Of a DNA stretch of 64,000 nucleotides, positions 12,001-27,000 are shown piece after piece. Location of the stretch: positions 434,001 to 498,000 of the forward strand of contig JAZGTN010000214.1 in NCBI GenBank assembly GCA_037783415.1, in the 5' to 3' direction. The stretch is from Leptasterias polaris. Its lineage: Eukaryota; Echinodermata; Asteroidea; Forcipulatida; Asteriidae. The notes beneath the pieces are model-generated. The model saw only the letters and a list, made by a program, of their open reading frames with translations, had not been told where the DNA came from and made no database searches. How positions within the stretch are numbered: position 1 is the stretch's first letter; each line of letters starts with the position of its first letter. The translations under genes were made by a program, and so were the position numbers.

Positions 12001-15000
12001 GTGATTGCAAATCGACCGGTACCCTCTGGTACTGAACTGTTGATGGAAGTAATTTTTTTTAATATGAGAGATCGCCTAACATCACAAGGCCGACCACTTC
12101 AAGGTGAGGGCTACACTTAACTGATTAAGGCTATTGACCGAAATCAACTTTCACCAGGGGCAAGTTGCCATCTACTTCTGGGGCTGAAACAGGGTTACCC
12201 CCTTCACAGTCCGTAATGATGTAGGCATGGGTATCATCCATTAGAAAGTGGCTGGTAGAGCGAAATGCACTACCTTCCCAACTTTTTACGAAGCAATTAT
12301 GGTTAAGTGCCTTGCTCAAGTGTATATGTGTCATGACCGGTTAACAAGCCCTCACTCTGCTGCTGACCCCACCAGAGCTTGGGTCTGGTCAAGTCTATTT
12401 AAAGTAATGCCAGGTAGTTGAACGAACTGTACACTTGTTAATTTAAGGAAGTTTTTTGTGCGACTAGAGCTGTAACTGAAGCGGGTTTGCGTGCCTTCTT
12501 TAGCTCATCTATATCATTAACTCTTTCACGCCCTGCCGACCGGTCGCTAGCGACCAATTTAAATCCCTTCAGAAAAATAGTTGTAAAACAGAAAAATAAA
12601 GATCGCACGGCCACACAGTTTTCAGAAAAGGAAAGAGGACTTGAGGGTGCTAATGTGACCTGTTTTGGGGGAGTCGCCATTTTCAAAAACTGAGTAAATA
12701 ATGAAAGTGTCAAAATGATCAATTCATCACAAAAAATAAATGGTACATGGAGGGGTTAAGTATGGACTATGTCACTTTGCAATTCCAGGGAAAAAGGCGC
12801 CTTGTAGGAATGTTATTATGAATGTATTTATGTATAATAAACCTCTCAGTATTGTCAAGTGACCACTGTAACTTTACTAAATAATAAACCACAAGAGAAA
12901 CTGACGAGGTAAATTTTAAATGATTTGGGGTTGAACACAGAAAAATTGACAAGAGCGGGAATTGAACCAACAACTTTCGATTAACGTGCCGTCGCCAGCT
13001 TGTTAATCTGGAGGTCATTGGTTCAAATCCCGCTCTAGTCAATTGCTCAACCCCACATCAATGTAACTTTACTTACAATACTGGAGATGTGTAGATGGGC
13101 TGCATCCCCTGGTAAACCCTCAGAAAAGGTCGACAACCTACGAGAGCAACATTCACACCAAGTTTATCAAAAGTAATACACACAAAGATTTGCTAATTGC
13201 AGACAAATTTGGCTGTAAGGGAACGTAAACGTTTGGTAATTGCTCTTAAAATCATTGGCAATAAAAATTACTTGGTAAGAAGTACAGCAGCTTTTGATAG
13301 CATAAAGCATTTTGAGAAACATTTCACTTCAAAGTAATGTAATTATGGAAAAAAACATCAGTTTTTACCCCAAAAATTTCAATCTGAGAAACGCTTCTCA
13401 GATTGTTTATTCCAATGAGGGATTATTCTTCCTGCGTGGACAAAACCGCTCCAGATATTTGGTGGTGTCTGAAAAACGCTACCACCTTTTGAAATGAAAT
13501 TTTCACGCGATAGTTTGATTGCATATTATGTCTACATTTATATAGGGTTAATATAATCAAACAATTCCAAAAACCACAGGTATACTTTGCCTTCAACAGA
13601 AACATTACCAGTCAAAGTATCATGCAATGTGAATTACTTGTGAATGGTTCCCATCCATAAGTTATGCACAAATGAGCAGGGAACCAGTCACAATGAGGAT
13701 TGGTACCCCATACCCACCTCCATTGATGTCATAATTAGGAACTCCATGTATTAGTACATGATGCAGGAACAGAGGTGAGCTGTTGACCTGTATTGACCTC
13801 ATCAGCAGACCGGTGAAGTAGTTGACGTAGCGGTGTTGAGACGGGTGCATGGCTGATTCTGTCTTGGCCTCTAGGAATCGCTTCATGGCGTACCTGTCCA
13901 TCGCTGTCTCTGAACTGAAGATTACAAATAAGACACTTGTTATCACTAGACAATCTGTAGGAATGATCAGTCAATACATGTAGCAAGGTGCAAGAATACT
14001 GGAAAACTGACCACATATTGAACAAAATTTTAGATCCTTCAGAATCCATTACAAAAACAAAAACTGTTGTTTATGAGAGTTTTCCACAAAGGTTATGGCC
14101 ACTCAGGGAGGGGACTAAAAAAAGGTATAGAAACAAGAAAATATAACAACAAATCAAAAAATAAGTTAATATCTATTATCATTATAATAGATGTTAATTT
14201 TTGCATCGGGGATAGGAATATCATTTACATGTACCCTTAAACCGATGTGTATTAAGAAGTGTGAACTTAGTACTTTCCGGAGTTCTGTGAAAAAAAAATC
14301 CACAGGCAAATCACTCGGGTGGGATTACTCGGAAAAAGTACTTAAAAAACATGGCTAAATACACATCGGTGTAAGGGTAAAAACAATTTATGTTTGAAAT
14401 GAATCAGATTATATATAGATAGTAGAGAGTAGTGAAGCAGCACACAGAGTACCTCTTGTTACTTACTTGGAGGTTATGTTGATGTAGTTCATGTAGGCCA
14501 AGACGATCATACCGATGGGACCTCTGCCTCCCTGCAAAGACAAAGATTATCAAAACTTATCAATCAAAGAAACCGGAGAAACCTGCACAAAACTGCCACA
14601 AGGCTTTCACACAAATTTGAGAGGATCCCACTGGGAAAGCGAGTGATGATTAATGTCCCAAATGCCTCAGGACACCATCCCACTCACTCTAAAAGAATAA
14701 TCCCGCAGAAAAGAGCGAGCTAAAGTTTATGACCCAGTGGATGATGATGAGGCAATTTACAGGGGACCTGTCCAAGGCTAGTCTCGGTTCCAAGACACTC
14801 CCGTTGTGTAGTCACGAAAACCACTCGCCACCAGAGGGCGCTATATGACTACAAACCTGGCACGTCTTAGATCCAATACTAGTCCAGGGCAGTCTTAAAG
14901 CAGGCAAACATTTACATTTAAATTTTCACATAATCTTCCTGAGGAAAGTTGGACCATTAGGCAAGTTCAGTTCAGTTCAGTTTATTTCCACTCCATCAAG

Positions 15001-18000
15001 TTGCTTTACATATATGATACTTTAGATACAATGCAATGATTATGTGGTGGCAGGATCCTAAAATCAAGCATGTTGGGTGGAGACCCCAAATATTTATGTC
15101 ACTGGGTTAAGGCAGTACTTAGTAAGGAACCTAAAAGAATAATATAACATCAAATAATTTAGTAAACACACACGGGGGACACAGGACAAACACTTACAGG
15201 ACAACAATACACCTGGGCCCAATTTCATGGCTCAGCTTACCGCCAAATTTCAGCGCTAGCTGCGTAAGCCAAGAATACCTAATAACGTGGACTACGCACG
15301 TGCACAAGCAAAAATTCTCTGCTAACCTGTGAAATACGCTCGACTTAAGCGCGGAATTCCCTGCTTTTGTAAGCGTTGATTCTTTGCTTATGGTAAGCAG
15401 ATAGAGCCATGAAATTGGGCCCTTGAGAGGCTCACTGCACAGCAGTTTCAAACAAATAACTAAGGACAATTGACTCTATACATGTATGCTACCAAAGTCC
15501 TTCTTTCTGGCAAGGACTTGAAAGAGGGTAATTTGCTATTTTTTTTGGGGGGGGGGGGGAGGCAGGGGGAGGGAGGCAGGGAGTACGCTAGCCTACATGT
15601 ACCTTGCAGTGCAGTACGACCACATGCTGGGATTCTGCCTTCAGCCATGTCTCTATGTGCTTACAGATACTGCACAGCTTCTCCAAAGGCGGGGCCAGAT
15701 GGTCAGGCCAACCAAGATCATACACCTACAACCAAAAACACATCACAGGAGTTTGATTTCCATTCAAAAACAACTCTTTTGTCAGATTTTGTTTGCGATT
15801 AAACACCAGAAAGGGCACAAAGTGCACTTAACTAAACAAAAAGAGTAAAACTTTGCCAAGACACCCAAACATTTGAAACATGGACACCACAAAATGTATG
15901 TAACTCAAAAAGTCAGTTTTTATAATCGACCCTTATGCAATTTTGAAGCAGATTGTGTGTGTCAACACCAAGATCTGCAGTGAAACATTTCCAATTTGAA
16001 CAAACTTAAACTGTTTGGGGTTGAACAAAGACAAATTTACGAGAGCAAGATTTGAACCAATGACCTCCAGCTTAAGGTGCCGGCGCTCCACCAACTGAGC
16101 TTTTGAGCCGTAATATTGGTGTTCTCCCTTTTTTTGTCAATATCTTTGTTCAGCGGGTACCAGTTAGAAGCCATACAACCGTTAACTGCCGTGTAGCCAG
16201 GAATCGGGACCAAGTTTAAGATACAACCTGGAAAGCGGCAGCAAGGGGATCACCTTAAGTAGTGAACCACAAGTGAAACTGACTGGGTAAATTTTAAGGT
16301 GGTAGGGCGCCAGCACGTTAAATTGGAGGTCGTAGTTCAAATCCTGCTCTAGTTAACTTGTCTTTGTTCAACCCCAAACTAAAATACAACGTACTGTGTA
16401 CTGTCTTTGCTTGATTTTCCCCTTATTTTTAATAAGCAGATACTGCAAAGCAGCTCCATGAAAACGAACACTAGAGATCTCACCCCAGGTGAAGGGGTTG
16501 TAGGAGAAACCCCTCAGGTTTTCCAACAGACAAATTTCAGGTGCATTTCAATAATTGCAAGACGAGATTGAAGCTTGAGCTTATTTGACATCATCAGCCG
16601 ACGCAAACATGAACTTTTCCTTGTTGTAATTCACACTGCCATCGGTGTACCCAATACACTTAGCTGGAGAGACATCTGTCTTGGCAGATGTTAGGTTTGT
16701 ATGTATGCCAGTAATTGTGTGCCTTGGAGAGAGCCAATGACATTCGACACCTCATCAAAAATATACATCCCAAGCCATGATAACAACCTAATTTCAAAAT
16801 TGTTCAATAAGTTTTCAGAAGCTCACTCAACAAAAACGTCCTGGAAATTCCAATCAGCCTGAGAATATTCCTGCTTAAAGAGCTCTTATCAATGAACAAA
16901 TTGTAAAAAGAATATGCAAAAAACAAATAGTGAAATAAATGTGGGCAACTTTTAAACGAACAACAATAAAAAAGCAATATGCACGCATGTATGCACCACA
17001 CACAAATGTAAGCTCTGGTGTTTCTGATCAGCAGAGTGTGGGCATAACTTGTGGCATGTCATGGCTGAGTGGTTAAGAGCACCGAACTCAAGCTCTGGTG
17101 TTTCTGATCAGCAGAGTGTGGGTTCGAGTCCTAGTCGTGACACTTGTGTCCTTAAGCAAGACACTTCACCATTATTGCTCCGTAGGTCCCGTGTGTTGTT
17201 ATAAAAAACTATCAATGCTTGTAAAAGACCCAACACACTTATTGCTAAGAGAAGGGGTTCGCCCCGGTGTGTCTGGCAGAGTGTATATCTTCAATCATTG
17301 AAGGCTGCACTCAGAAGGAAGAACTAACCTGGGGATTGAGCTTATTGAGGTCATGGCGTTTCTGAGAGAGGTTGAAGATGACATAATTGTCTTGATGTTT
17401 ACTCTTCAGCATCCGTACTACATCCTTGAGGTTGCTACGGTACTGGGCCTCTAATCCACCCGATGGGAAGGACACGCCTATTACAACAAAACATCAATAC
17501 GATTAAAGAGAAGGTATACATTTGGTAATCACTCTTAAAATTAATGGCAATCAATAGAAGTACAGCAGCTTTCGATAGTATAAAGCATTTTGAGAAACAT
17601 TGGGCCCTGGCATCAAACTCAATATTGTAAGATGGGGGCAATCTTAGACTGAGCATCCCGCAGCAGGGGACCAATGGTGTACCTTATCTGTATTCAAATA
17701 TAACAAACATGAACAGTACCAGCAGCTTTGCCAATATAACCTATGCTATAACTTATATTGATTCAAAGACAGTAGGTAAAGAAGAAGCAGCAGTTTTAAG
17801 GGATGGTATACGTTTAGTATAATCACTCTTAATCACTCTTACTTGGTTAGAAGTACAGCAGCTTTTGATAGTATAAAGCATTTTGAGAAACATTTCACTT
17901 TGAAGTAATGTGGTTATGTAAAAAGATAACAGTTTTTATGCCCCAAAACTTTAATCTGAGAAACGTTACCCAAATGAAAATCTGGAGGATTGGAAATTTA

Positions 18001-21000
18001 AGTAAGTGATTCAGAAAGCTACGGTATTTAAAGTCTATCAAGTTCAATTTAGTAATAATATATACAACTTTAAATGGAGCAAGGACGGATAAACAAAACA
18101 GTTAAAGAAAACAAAGCAAAAGATAATTGTACTTACCAATGAGCCTTTCTGTGATATAGTCAACATCCAGATCAAAGGAGTACTTGATATTGCTCTCCCC
18201 TCCTCTGAAAAAGAAAAGATAAAGAGAAACTTATATTTTAGCAAAAAAAAACCACCTTCAGCCTATGGGGGCTGAGGGGTAAAAAAAAAGTGCATCTTAA
18301 CCATGAAAACCCTTTCTGAGATACGTTAAGTTCAGCTTGCAATGAAACAGACAGGTACCAGCTTTTCTTGAGAAGCTTTTAGTTGGTCTAGAGCAAAGTT
18401 AAGGTGGTTCACAACTCGTTGATAGACAAGGTTGGTATGAATATATTTTTGTTTTTACCCTTACAAATCGGTGTAAGAGTAAAAACAAAAGTATATTCTT
18501 TATCCCCCATTGCTAAATTAACATTTTATTAAAAAGGTTGGTATGGGTTGTTACCTGGACATTGGTGAGATTTCTGCATGGACGTGAGCAGTCATCTTGT
18601 TCTGATTACTGTCGATGGAAACTCTGTTCTGTAAACACGGAGATTGGAGTAAAAATTGTGTATCAAATCAATATTCATGACGGGCCTCAATTGTGCCTGG
18701 TAGTTTGTGGCAGAGCATGGAGAGAAAGGTAAATGACAGAAAGGTAGAAGAAGAAGAAAGATCATGACATCAACGAATGGACAGGCTTAGGGTTTGCCAA
18801 ACTCCCAGAGGGCAATATAAAAAACACAAGGAAGGTGGAAGAGCTGGTCACGCAGTCATCAGTCAGTGCTGACCTCCAAAGAAGTTTTCAGATAAGTACA
18901 TGTAGATAGATAAAATAAAGATTTCAACCTGAACATCACTTGAACAGAACAACTAGTATACATGTACTTGTCAATTATTGAATGTCAAACCAAATGGTGG
19001 TGTTTTTCTTTGGCAGTTGTCATTATAATTTGTACCAATAAGAATCATTAATTCAAAATAACATAACATAAAAATCAAGACATTTATTACTTACCAATTT
19101 CAGTTGAGTTTTTTGGGCTTGTGGTTGGCTGAAGCTATTACTGGGCTGTAAGAAATGAAAGCAAAAAATATGAATTGGTTGACATCTTTTCAATGCATAC
19201 TGTTAAATACTCATTGATATCTACTTTTTCTTTATCACAGCACAGCTATGTCAATAAGATGACACATCTTCTTCATCTTATCTAAGACTACAACATCTGG
19301 ACGCCTATGTTCTATAACATGATCAGTCTGAATGTTCTAGTCCCAGAGGACCTTTACCTGGTCAGTCTCTACAACTTTCTCCGGAACATGGTTGTACCAT
19401 TTTCCTGTCACTTGGACATCATTCTTTTTACACAGATCCCAGTGAATCATCTTGGCCAACTTGTCATGTCTTCCTTTGTACTCTGTCTGGGCCATCATAC
19501 TACATTCATGGACAATATGAAATACAGTCTCCTCAGTTATTACACATTCTACACATAGGAGAGACGTTTGCTTTCTCTATCCTTGCCTTCATTATATTTG
19601 TCCTTAGCGACTGGTCTTGCGCTGCAGTAATCAAACCCTCAATTTCCTTCTTCTGCTCTCCGCTCCTTAACCAATTCCAGGACTTATCGCTTGCCACTTC
19701 TTCAGTACATCTCAAAAACCGGCCATTTATTATTATACGCAAAAAGACCCAAACTAGATTTGTCTCAGTTTGTGACTGTCCCGACATGAATAGTTGCTAT
19801 GCAAATAATTTTGTTTGAAAGCAATATTCTCCAATTCATAGCTTTTGATGAATAATGTAGGGCCCGGATTTGAATTAGAGGGAAAATGTCTACCAATTCA
19901 AGGTTTACTGGAATTCCACTTTAGGTCACTGACACATCTGGGCAGGCAAAATAGAAAACCAGAAACTTAATTCTTAAGATGTTCTCCCCATCCAAATACC
20001 ATGACTAACCATCGTTAGAATCTTCCAAGAACATTCTGGAAGGTAGAGTCATAAGTTGCTTGAGAATTTGAATCATTCACAATCAAGTGACTAAACCTGT
20101 AGATATTTAAAACTTGTTTTACCGCACTCTATTTGTTTGATTAAGGAAGAAATCTGAATAAGCCCCCTTGTGTCTCACCTTGGGTTTATAATACGTTGTA
20201 GAACCGAACAAAACATAATAGGACCGGTCACGCACCCCCGCCCACATATTGGCTTTGTGCAAAACATTCATGTTTCGATTTCATAACTCCTTTTTAAACG
20301 ACAGTCAGCAACTTGTATGGGGGCTAGAAGAGGGTACTCTGCAAGATCAAAACCAATTGCTTTACTCATTTCTCACAAACTGCAGCCTTTCATTCAAGCA
20401 AACATATTTCAATGGAAGGTTCCCATCATGACCATCTTGTTAGTTGTAAGTTGTGTGCAAATCTGTGAACATTTTTTTTTTTACCTTTACCAATTATATG
20501 CACACTCTTTATAATATAGAGGCAAGGATTATTTCTCCACATCCTGCACCACAACACTGTGGCATTCTATTTCATACTGTTTACCAATCAACCAGACAAG
20601 AATCACAAGATACAGGCGCCACCCTTTACAACATGTTAACACTGGAATTCCACTAGTCACTGACACATCCCCCAAAAAGCACATCCATGGCAAGGGTAAA
20701 GCTAGACTTGTGGACAAGCCGTTAATGTTTGTCGCGGTGATAGTCGAGTCGAGCTGATAGCATAATACACTTCGCTCTCCACAATTGAAAACTACTCTCG
20801 CAAGATCACCGGCTCCCGACTGAGACCGTAGTCGCGAGAGCAGTAGTCTTGCGGGGGCCAGCAGTCTCGCGAGAACATCGCCAGCGCCCCGAGAATCACG
20901 GAGAGAGTCGGAATGCTATCATGGCAACAAACAATTAACGACTTGTCCACACGTCTAGGGTAAAGCAAACCAGGAACAACATTTCTGACATGTTTTCCTG

Positions 21001-24000
21001 CCCAACAACGATCCTCCACAACCTCACTGCAGACTTCTAATAGGAGGAGAGGAAGTAATATATCTCACATGCTCAAGAAAAGAAAGAAGAAAGAAAAAAG
21101 GGAGAAGATAAATCATGGTGTCCATCTCAAGTGCACCCTCACAAGCTGCTCATGTATTTCTGTGAAGCTCCGGCCAAAATAACTTTACTTTACACAAACC
21201 TACATTGTGTATGTATATATATGGGTGTATATTCATATGTCTTATAATGTGTATATTTCTATATAATTTTATAAAAATATGTGTTTATGTGTAAAAAAAT
21301 TGTCTTAATTCAGCCTCTGGCTGTGATGACGTTTTTATCAATAAACTATTTCAATTCAATTCAAAGTGCAGACAGAACATAACAACTGATGATAATAAAT
21401 CCCCTATACAAAACTGGGAGTTATCAGTGCAATAAAAAGCGAGACTCAGAGACACTTTACTGGAATATACCCTTTCTATCTCTGGAGATTCTGGTATCAT
21501 AATGCAACGATTGCCTGCAGGGGTAGATGCTTGGATTATCCATCTTCCCAATCTGACATGATACAGGTCAACAAGATCTGATGAGAGGTACCTGAATGTC
21601 TGATTCAATCATTACCGGGAAATGCAAAACCCTAAACCAAGTTATAAATAAGACAAACATACCAAGTAACATAACTCTTAGTTTGTTGTTTTTGAGTTAT
21701 TCACTGCTAACCAATGATATCTTACGATCCCTCACTGTGCTTTGTCCAACTTCATAGAGCTGCTTAAGCAGAAAATATTGCTTAACAATTTGTTTTGCTT
21801 AGCAGAAACGAGCAGGATACCAGTCACAAATTGTACATGTGACATGGTAGTTTGGCTGGTAACCTCATTCTGGTAAGCATGATTTTGTTGTGCTTAGCTC
21901 TATGAAATTGGGCCCTGGCATCAAACTTAATATTGTAAGATGGGGGAAATCCTAGAGTGAGCATCCCACAGCCGGGGAACCAATGATGTACCTTATCTGT
22001 ATTCAAAGATAACAAGCATGAACAGTACCAGCAGCTTTGCAAACATAACCTATGCTGTACCTGATCTTGATTCAAAGACAGTGGGTAAAGAAGAAGCAGC
22101 TGTTTAACCACATAGTGGCATGTCGTGGCCTAGTGGTCTAGTCTAGTCCATTGGACCCAAGCACTGGTGTTGTCAGCAGCAGAGTGTGGGTTCGTTACCC
22201 GGTCATGACACTTGTGCCTCGTCCTTGCTCTATGCTTTGAGCAAGGCACTTAACTATAATTGCTTTGTAAAAAGATGGGAAGGTAGTGCATTCTGCCTTG
22301 CAAGCCACGCTCCTTGTGGATGATACCCATGCCTACATCCTTACAGACTGTGAAAGAGTTGGTAACTCAGCCCCAGAAGTAGGTGGCAACGTGCTCTTGG
22401 TGGCAGTTGATTTGGGTCAATAGCCCAAATCAGTTAAGTGTAGCTCTCACCTTGAAGTGGCCTTCCGTGTTAGGGTTCTTTTCTGTGCATTACAAAACAC
22501 ACAGGACCAATGGCTTTCCCTTCCATTCGAAGGACGGAGCGATAATGGTTAAGATATTTACCTAATATCATGGGGGGTTTTCCCAGCGGGTTTTATATAC
22601 GTTCACGTAATAGTTATTTACAAGTACATATTGAAATTAAATTTGTATATGCATGCTTGTCACCTTGAAGTGGCCTTCCGTTAGGCGATCTCTCATAAAA
22701 AATATATTTCAAAAACTGATGCATTACCACATCTTGATTCAATAAGGGTAGCAACAAAAGAAGCCGCAGTTTCACATCATTGCCAATGCATCTACCTTGT
22801 CTTGTTAGTTCTGTCTTTTAAATGTATCTCTGTCATGGTATTTAAAACACAACATCTTAATGCCAATGAGCTGCAACCATGCCAAGGCAGAATTCCGACC
22901 TTTAAGAAGAAACCTTCCAATGAAAACAAACATTCACACCCGCTTGAATAAAAAAAAATTGTCAGAATATCAAGTGATACCGGGTTCTAATTGGAGAGAA
23001 GGCCTCCAGCATCTTTCTTAATAAACATTCATTTCTTAATCATTTTCATCTTGTCTTGCTAGTTGGGGTAGGATTGGAGTTAAGGTGCCGATCGGTCACG
23101 TCTTTACAAAGTCATCTCTCTCTCGAGGATGACACAGGGAGGTCATTTCAGGTTGCTCTGGTATCAGTACGTGACAACATCCAACAAGAATGACTGCTTT
23201 AACAACACCGAAGACCTGATCATCCGAGTCAGCCCTGTTTTAATTAAAGACACCCTCCCTACAGGAGTGGTACTTTTAGTGAGGTAGGAGGGAAGAGCAC
23301 ATGAACTATTCCAGTCATCTTGTTTACAGGAAACATCACATGAAACTAACATTGAACAACATACGTTGAGCTTACAGTTATCAAACATCTCTTTCTGATA
23401 TACATACATTTTGTCAACTGTTTTTCTTCATTCATGATTTTTCAAAAACGATTCATATCATGAGAAGAAACACACAAAGATGTTATTTCTTCACATTTCT
23501 TCAAACTTCAAAGTTTCGGTCAAAATCCCAATCTACCTTTACTCTTCATCTCACAAGATGCATAAAATGATACGGGGGGGTGCACAAGATGAACAGGTAT
23601 CTAGTCATCACAGTCCAAAAATATCTTTGAATTTGTTAGATCAAATTCAGCCTTGTAGATAAAAGAACAATTTTCCTCAGAGCCTTATTGTATGAAGACA
23701 TCATCCGTTATCGGTGCATGAAGAGTCACCAATCACTAATGCCCTCTTCCAATTACAAATGGAGCAAGTTTTCTGACAGCCCTAAGGAAGAGGTGATTAT
23801 TCTGGAACAGCATGGTGGTAAACGCCGCGCCTACAGTGATTCATTTTAGCTTTTATCAAAGCCACGCTACATTGTTGGAAACTTCTTTTGTGAACCAGTC
23901 AGAATGCATATCCATCGATCTGTTTATTTTACGCAAAATCACGCCTATAAACAGAAAGGAAAGTGTAATCGGTGGCAGAAATGTAGACTTCCTGGGAATC

Positions 24001-27000
24001 AAATTCCATATAACAGAAGTGACTGTTGTAGAAAACATAATAATTTCTGAGTGGCACAAGGTGTTAGGTGAGCTGTGAATACAAAAAGCCCAACCATCTA
24101 CTTTTGAAAGTACATGTAGGCCTATTGCTATCATTAATTTGAAAATTACTTGTTCAAATTAAACAATTGTTAAAAAATTTAATTTAAAATTAAGTTCACA
24201 GGTGTATGTGTCAATTTGATAAAGAAAGGTTTTGTGATAAGGAAATATCATGGGACAGCCTTCTGTCTGGTCGGGTCTTGTCGGGGAAAGTGATTACTGT
24301 TTATTCTGTTGCTGTTTGTATATTATGCAGCACCCCATTTTCACCTTTTCTTGCTTGTGCACCACTGGAAGACATCCTCAGAGGAACTTTATTATTGGAG
24401 CAAGCGCCATGAGCACTTTCGTGGCTACCGGCGCTATAGAAGACGTGATTATTATTATTATTATTATTAAGTGGAGACTAATTTACTTTCACCTCTAAAA
24501 GGAAACGTATCTGACAGTAACGTTTCTCGGATTCAAATTTGGGGGCATAAAAACTGATACCTTTTCCATAACCACATTACTTGGAAGTGAAATGTTTCTC
24601 AAAATGCTTTATACTGTCGAAAGCTGCTGTACTTCTAACCGATAAGCTTTTATTGCCATTAATTTTAGGAGTGATTACCAAACGGATACCTTCCCTTTAA
24701 GGGGCATGGCTTGTCAGGAAACGGTCACTGTTTGCTCTGTATATTCCATATAAATTGACTCAATGAATGATGATGATGATGATAAGTTGGTGAGAAATTC
24801 TGCAACAAAAATTGTTCTTAATATATTTGTGGAAATGAAAACAGCAAGAAACGAAGACCTTGACAGGGAGATGCAATCTTTGAACACTTCTTTACATCGA
24901 TGTTGAAGTTTTCAATCATTCAGTTTTCTAATGTTCCAACCAAAATGTCACCAAAGGCCTAAGTTTTCCCTTTGATTTGTAAATCATATGAAAGTACTTC
25001 TGTAGCCATTGTTGCAAAATAATACTAACCACAAATGTATATTTAATATTAATAATAATGATAATAGAGACTTCTTAAACAGCGCTCATATCCGTCAATC
25101 GGTGATGCTCAAGGTGCTTCAACAGTCAGTATTTTTCCTGCAAGGTATGTGGAGCTATGTTTTTGAAGTATGAGACCTATTCCTTTACATAGCACCATGT
25201 AATGGTTTACAAGGTGCTGTGGTGCATTATGCAGCTAATCAAACCAGGAACACTGGGGCGAAGCGAACCCCTTCTCTTTTCGATGCACTGAAAGTGCACT
25301 GGGTTCTTTTCTGTGCATTACAAAACACACAGGACCAATGGCTTTCTCTTCCATTCGAAGGACGGAGCGATAATGGTTAAGATATTTACCTAATATCATG
25401 GGGGATTTTCCCAGCGGGTTTTATATACGTTCACTTAATAGTTATTTATTTATAAGTACATATTGAAATTAAATTTGTATATGCATGCTTGTCAGCTTGG
25501 TAACTGGCAGAGGTTGTCGGAATATTGTGAGAGAAAAGGCCTCATGAATGAAACCATCTGGCACATGGAGTCGCAGGACCTGGAAACCTTGCAAATTAAG
25601 ATGGACATTTACAGGTAAACAGCAGCTGCAGAGAGTGAGAGGAGGGCAGTATTCACATTCAGACATCTAGGTGCACCACACTAAATAGGCAAAAATTCAT
25701 TCACCAAGCTGATTATCATAGTTTGTAACCCCTCAAAATCTTTTGAATTATAACGTTTTTGGGGGTCGTGCATTTTTAATAGATTGTGTTATTATAAGAA
25801 TCTATCACAACCTGGTTTTTTTTTCTGTGCTTCAACTTTTGAGGAGACTTGATAATTTTAGGCGTTAAAGTTGGCCCTATTTGACCTGGGAAGTGTAGAA
25901 GTGCTTCATGAAAACTGGCAGCAAGTCGGTTTGGGAAAACAAAAATAATAATCGGGGGGGGGGGGGGGTTTTCTGGGTAGTTAGCAAATATTCCAAACGG
26001 TTAACCTGCCAAAAATTGAAAAGAAATCTGAAGTTTAGTCAGCCGAAAATATGTTTGATTGGTTTTCAAGAGGTTGAGAGACTTCAACTATTTTTTGAGT
26101 CTTTTTAAATATTTAGCATTGGTTGCTATGGGAGTTAATTCAGTGTGGTGCACCCATCCACACCCTTTCACTCAGTCAGTAGTGCCAACCAGCAGGAGAG
26201 CATCAAGGACCTTCCTTTCTTTTTGACCACAACACCCATGAGCATATAGAGCGTGCTGGTATGCCTGCTACCAAACAATTTTGGGTGCAGTGACTTTTTT
26301 CTCTCAACTTCACCCCACTTTTACTTTCTGCAAAAGTGGTGTTCACAAATCTTTCCGATAAGCTTTCTCATTTACAAATCTTAATCTGTTTAGATATGTG
26401 TAAGCTACCTGACAGAACAAATCAGAACTCAAAATCTTGACAAAAAAGTTCCACTTTTGGTTTTGTAGAAAGTTGGTCAGTCACGTACTGCAGACAGATT
26501 CAAAAGCTAAAGCTTCACTCGAAGTACAAATACCATCAAAGCTCAAATAAATTTTTGAAAAAGATTCCTCGCAAAATAGGGTTAAGTTACACTTACAGGC
26601 TAATAAAATTGAATGGCAGTACTGATTTCTGTGGAAGTAGTTCAACCATTGTGTTCATAGGTATGACAACATTCACATTAGGCCCAGAAGCATGAAAAAA
26701 GCTTAAGATTTTAACCAACAGCATTCTCCCTTAACAGTTGTCCACACTGGCCAAATGCCAGTTGAAACACCAGAGGACCAGTCAAAATTCACTCTAAGTG
26801 GTCAGCTGGCTAGTTCAGTATTGAACATCTCCCGTATTCCATTTGAACCATGGACTAGTGAAAAAGGTGATGGACTAGTGAAATGCCAAGCTAACTGGGC
26901 CCAATTTCATGGTAAAAACCAACTCCTATTGACCCAACTCACACGGGCCAAATCTCATGGCTCTGCTTATACCGTAAGCAAAGAATCAACGCTTACGGAA

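Noticed and set aside
15640..15665. GTAAGC donor inside the P-loop exon
   Set aside because: Reading through gives SICKHIETWLKAES, colinear with vertebrate tensins; an intron here would be about 20 bp.
17050..17140. Functional Ser/Leu tRNA gene
   Set aside because: The acceptor stem pairs, but the same unit with a common long tail recurs at 12058, 22112 and 30470, so it is a tRNA-derived SINE.
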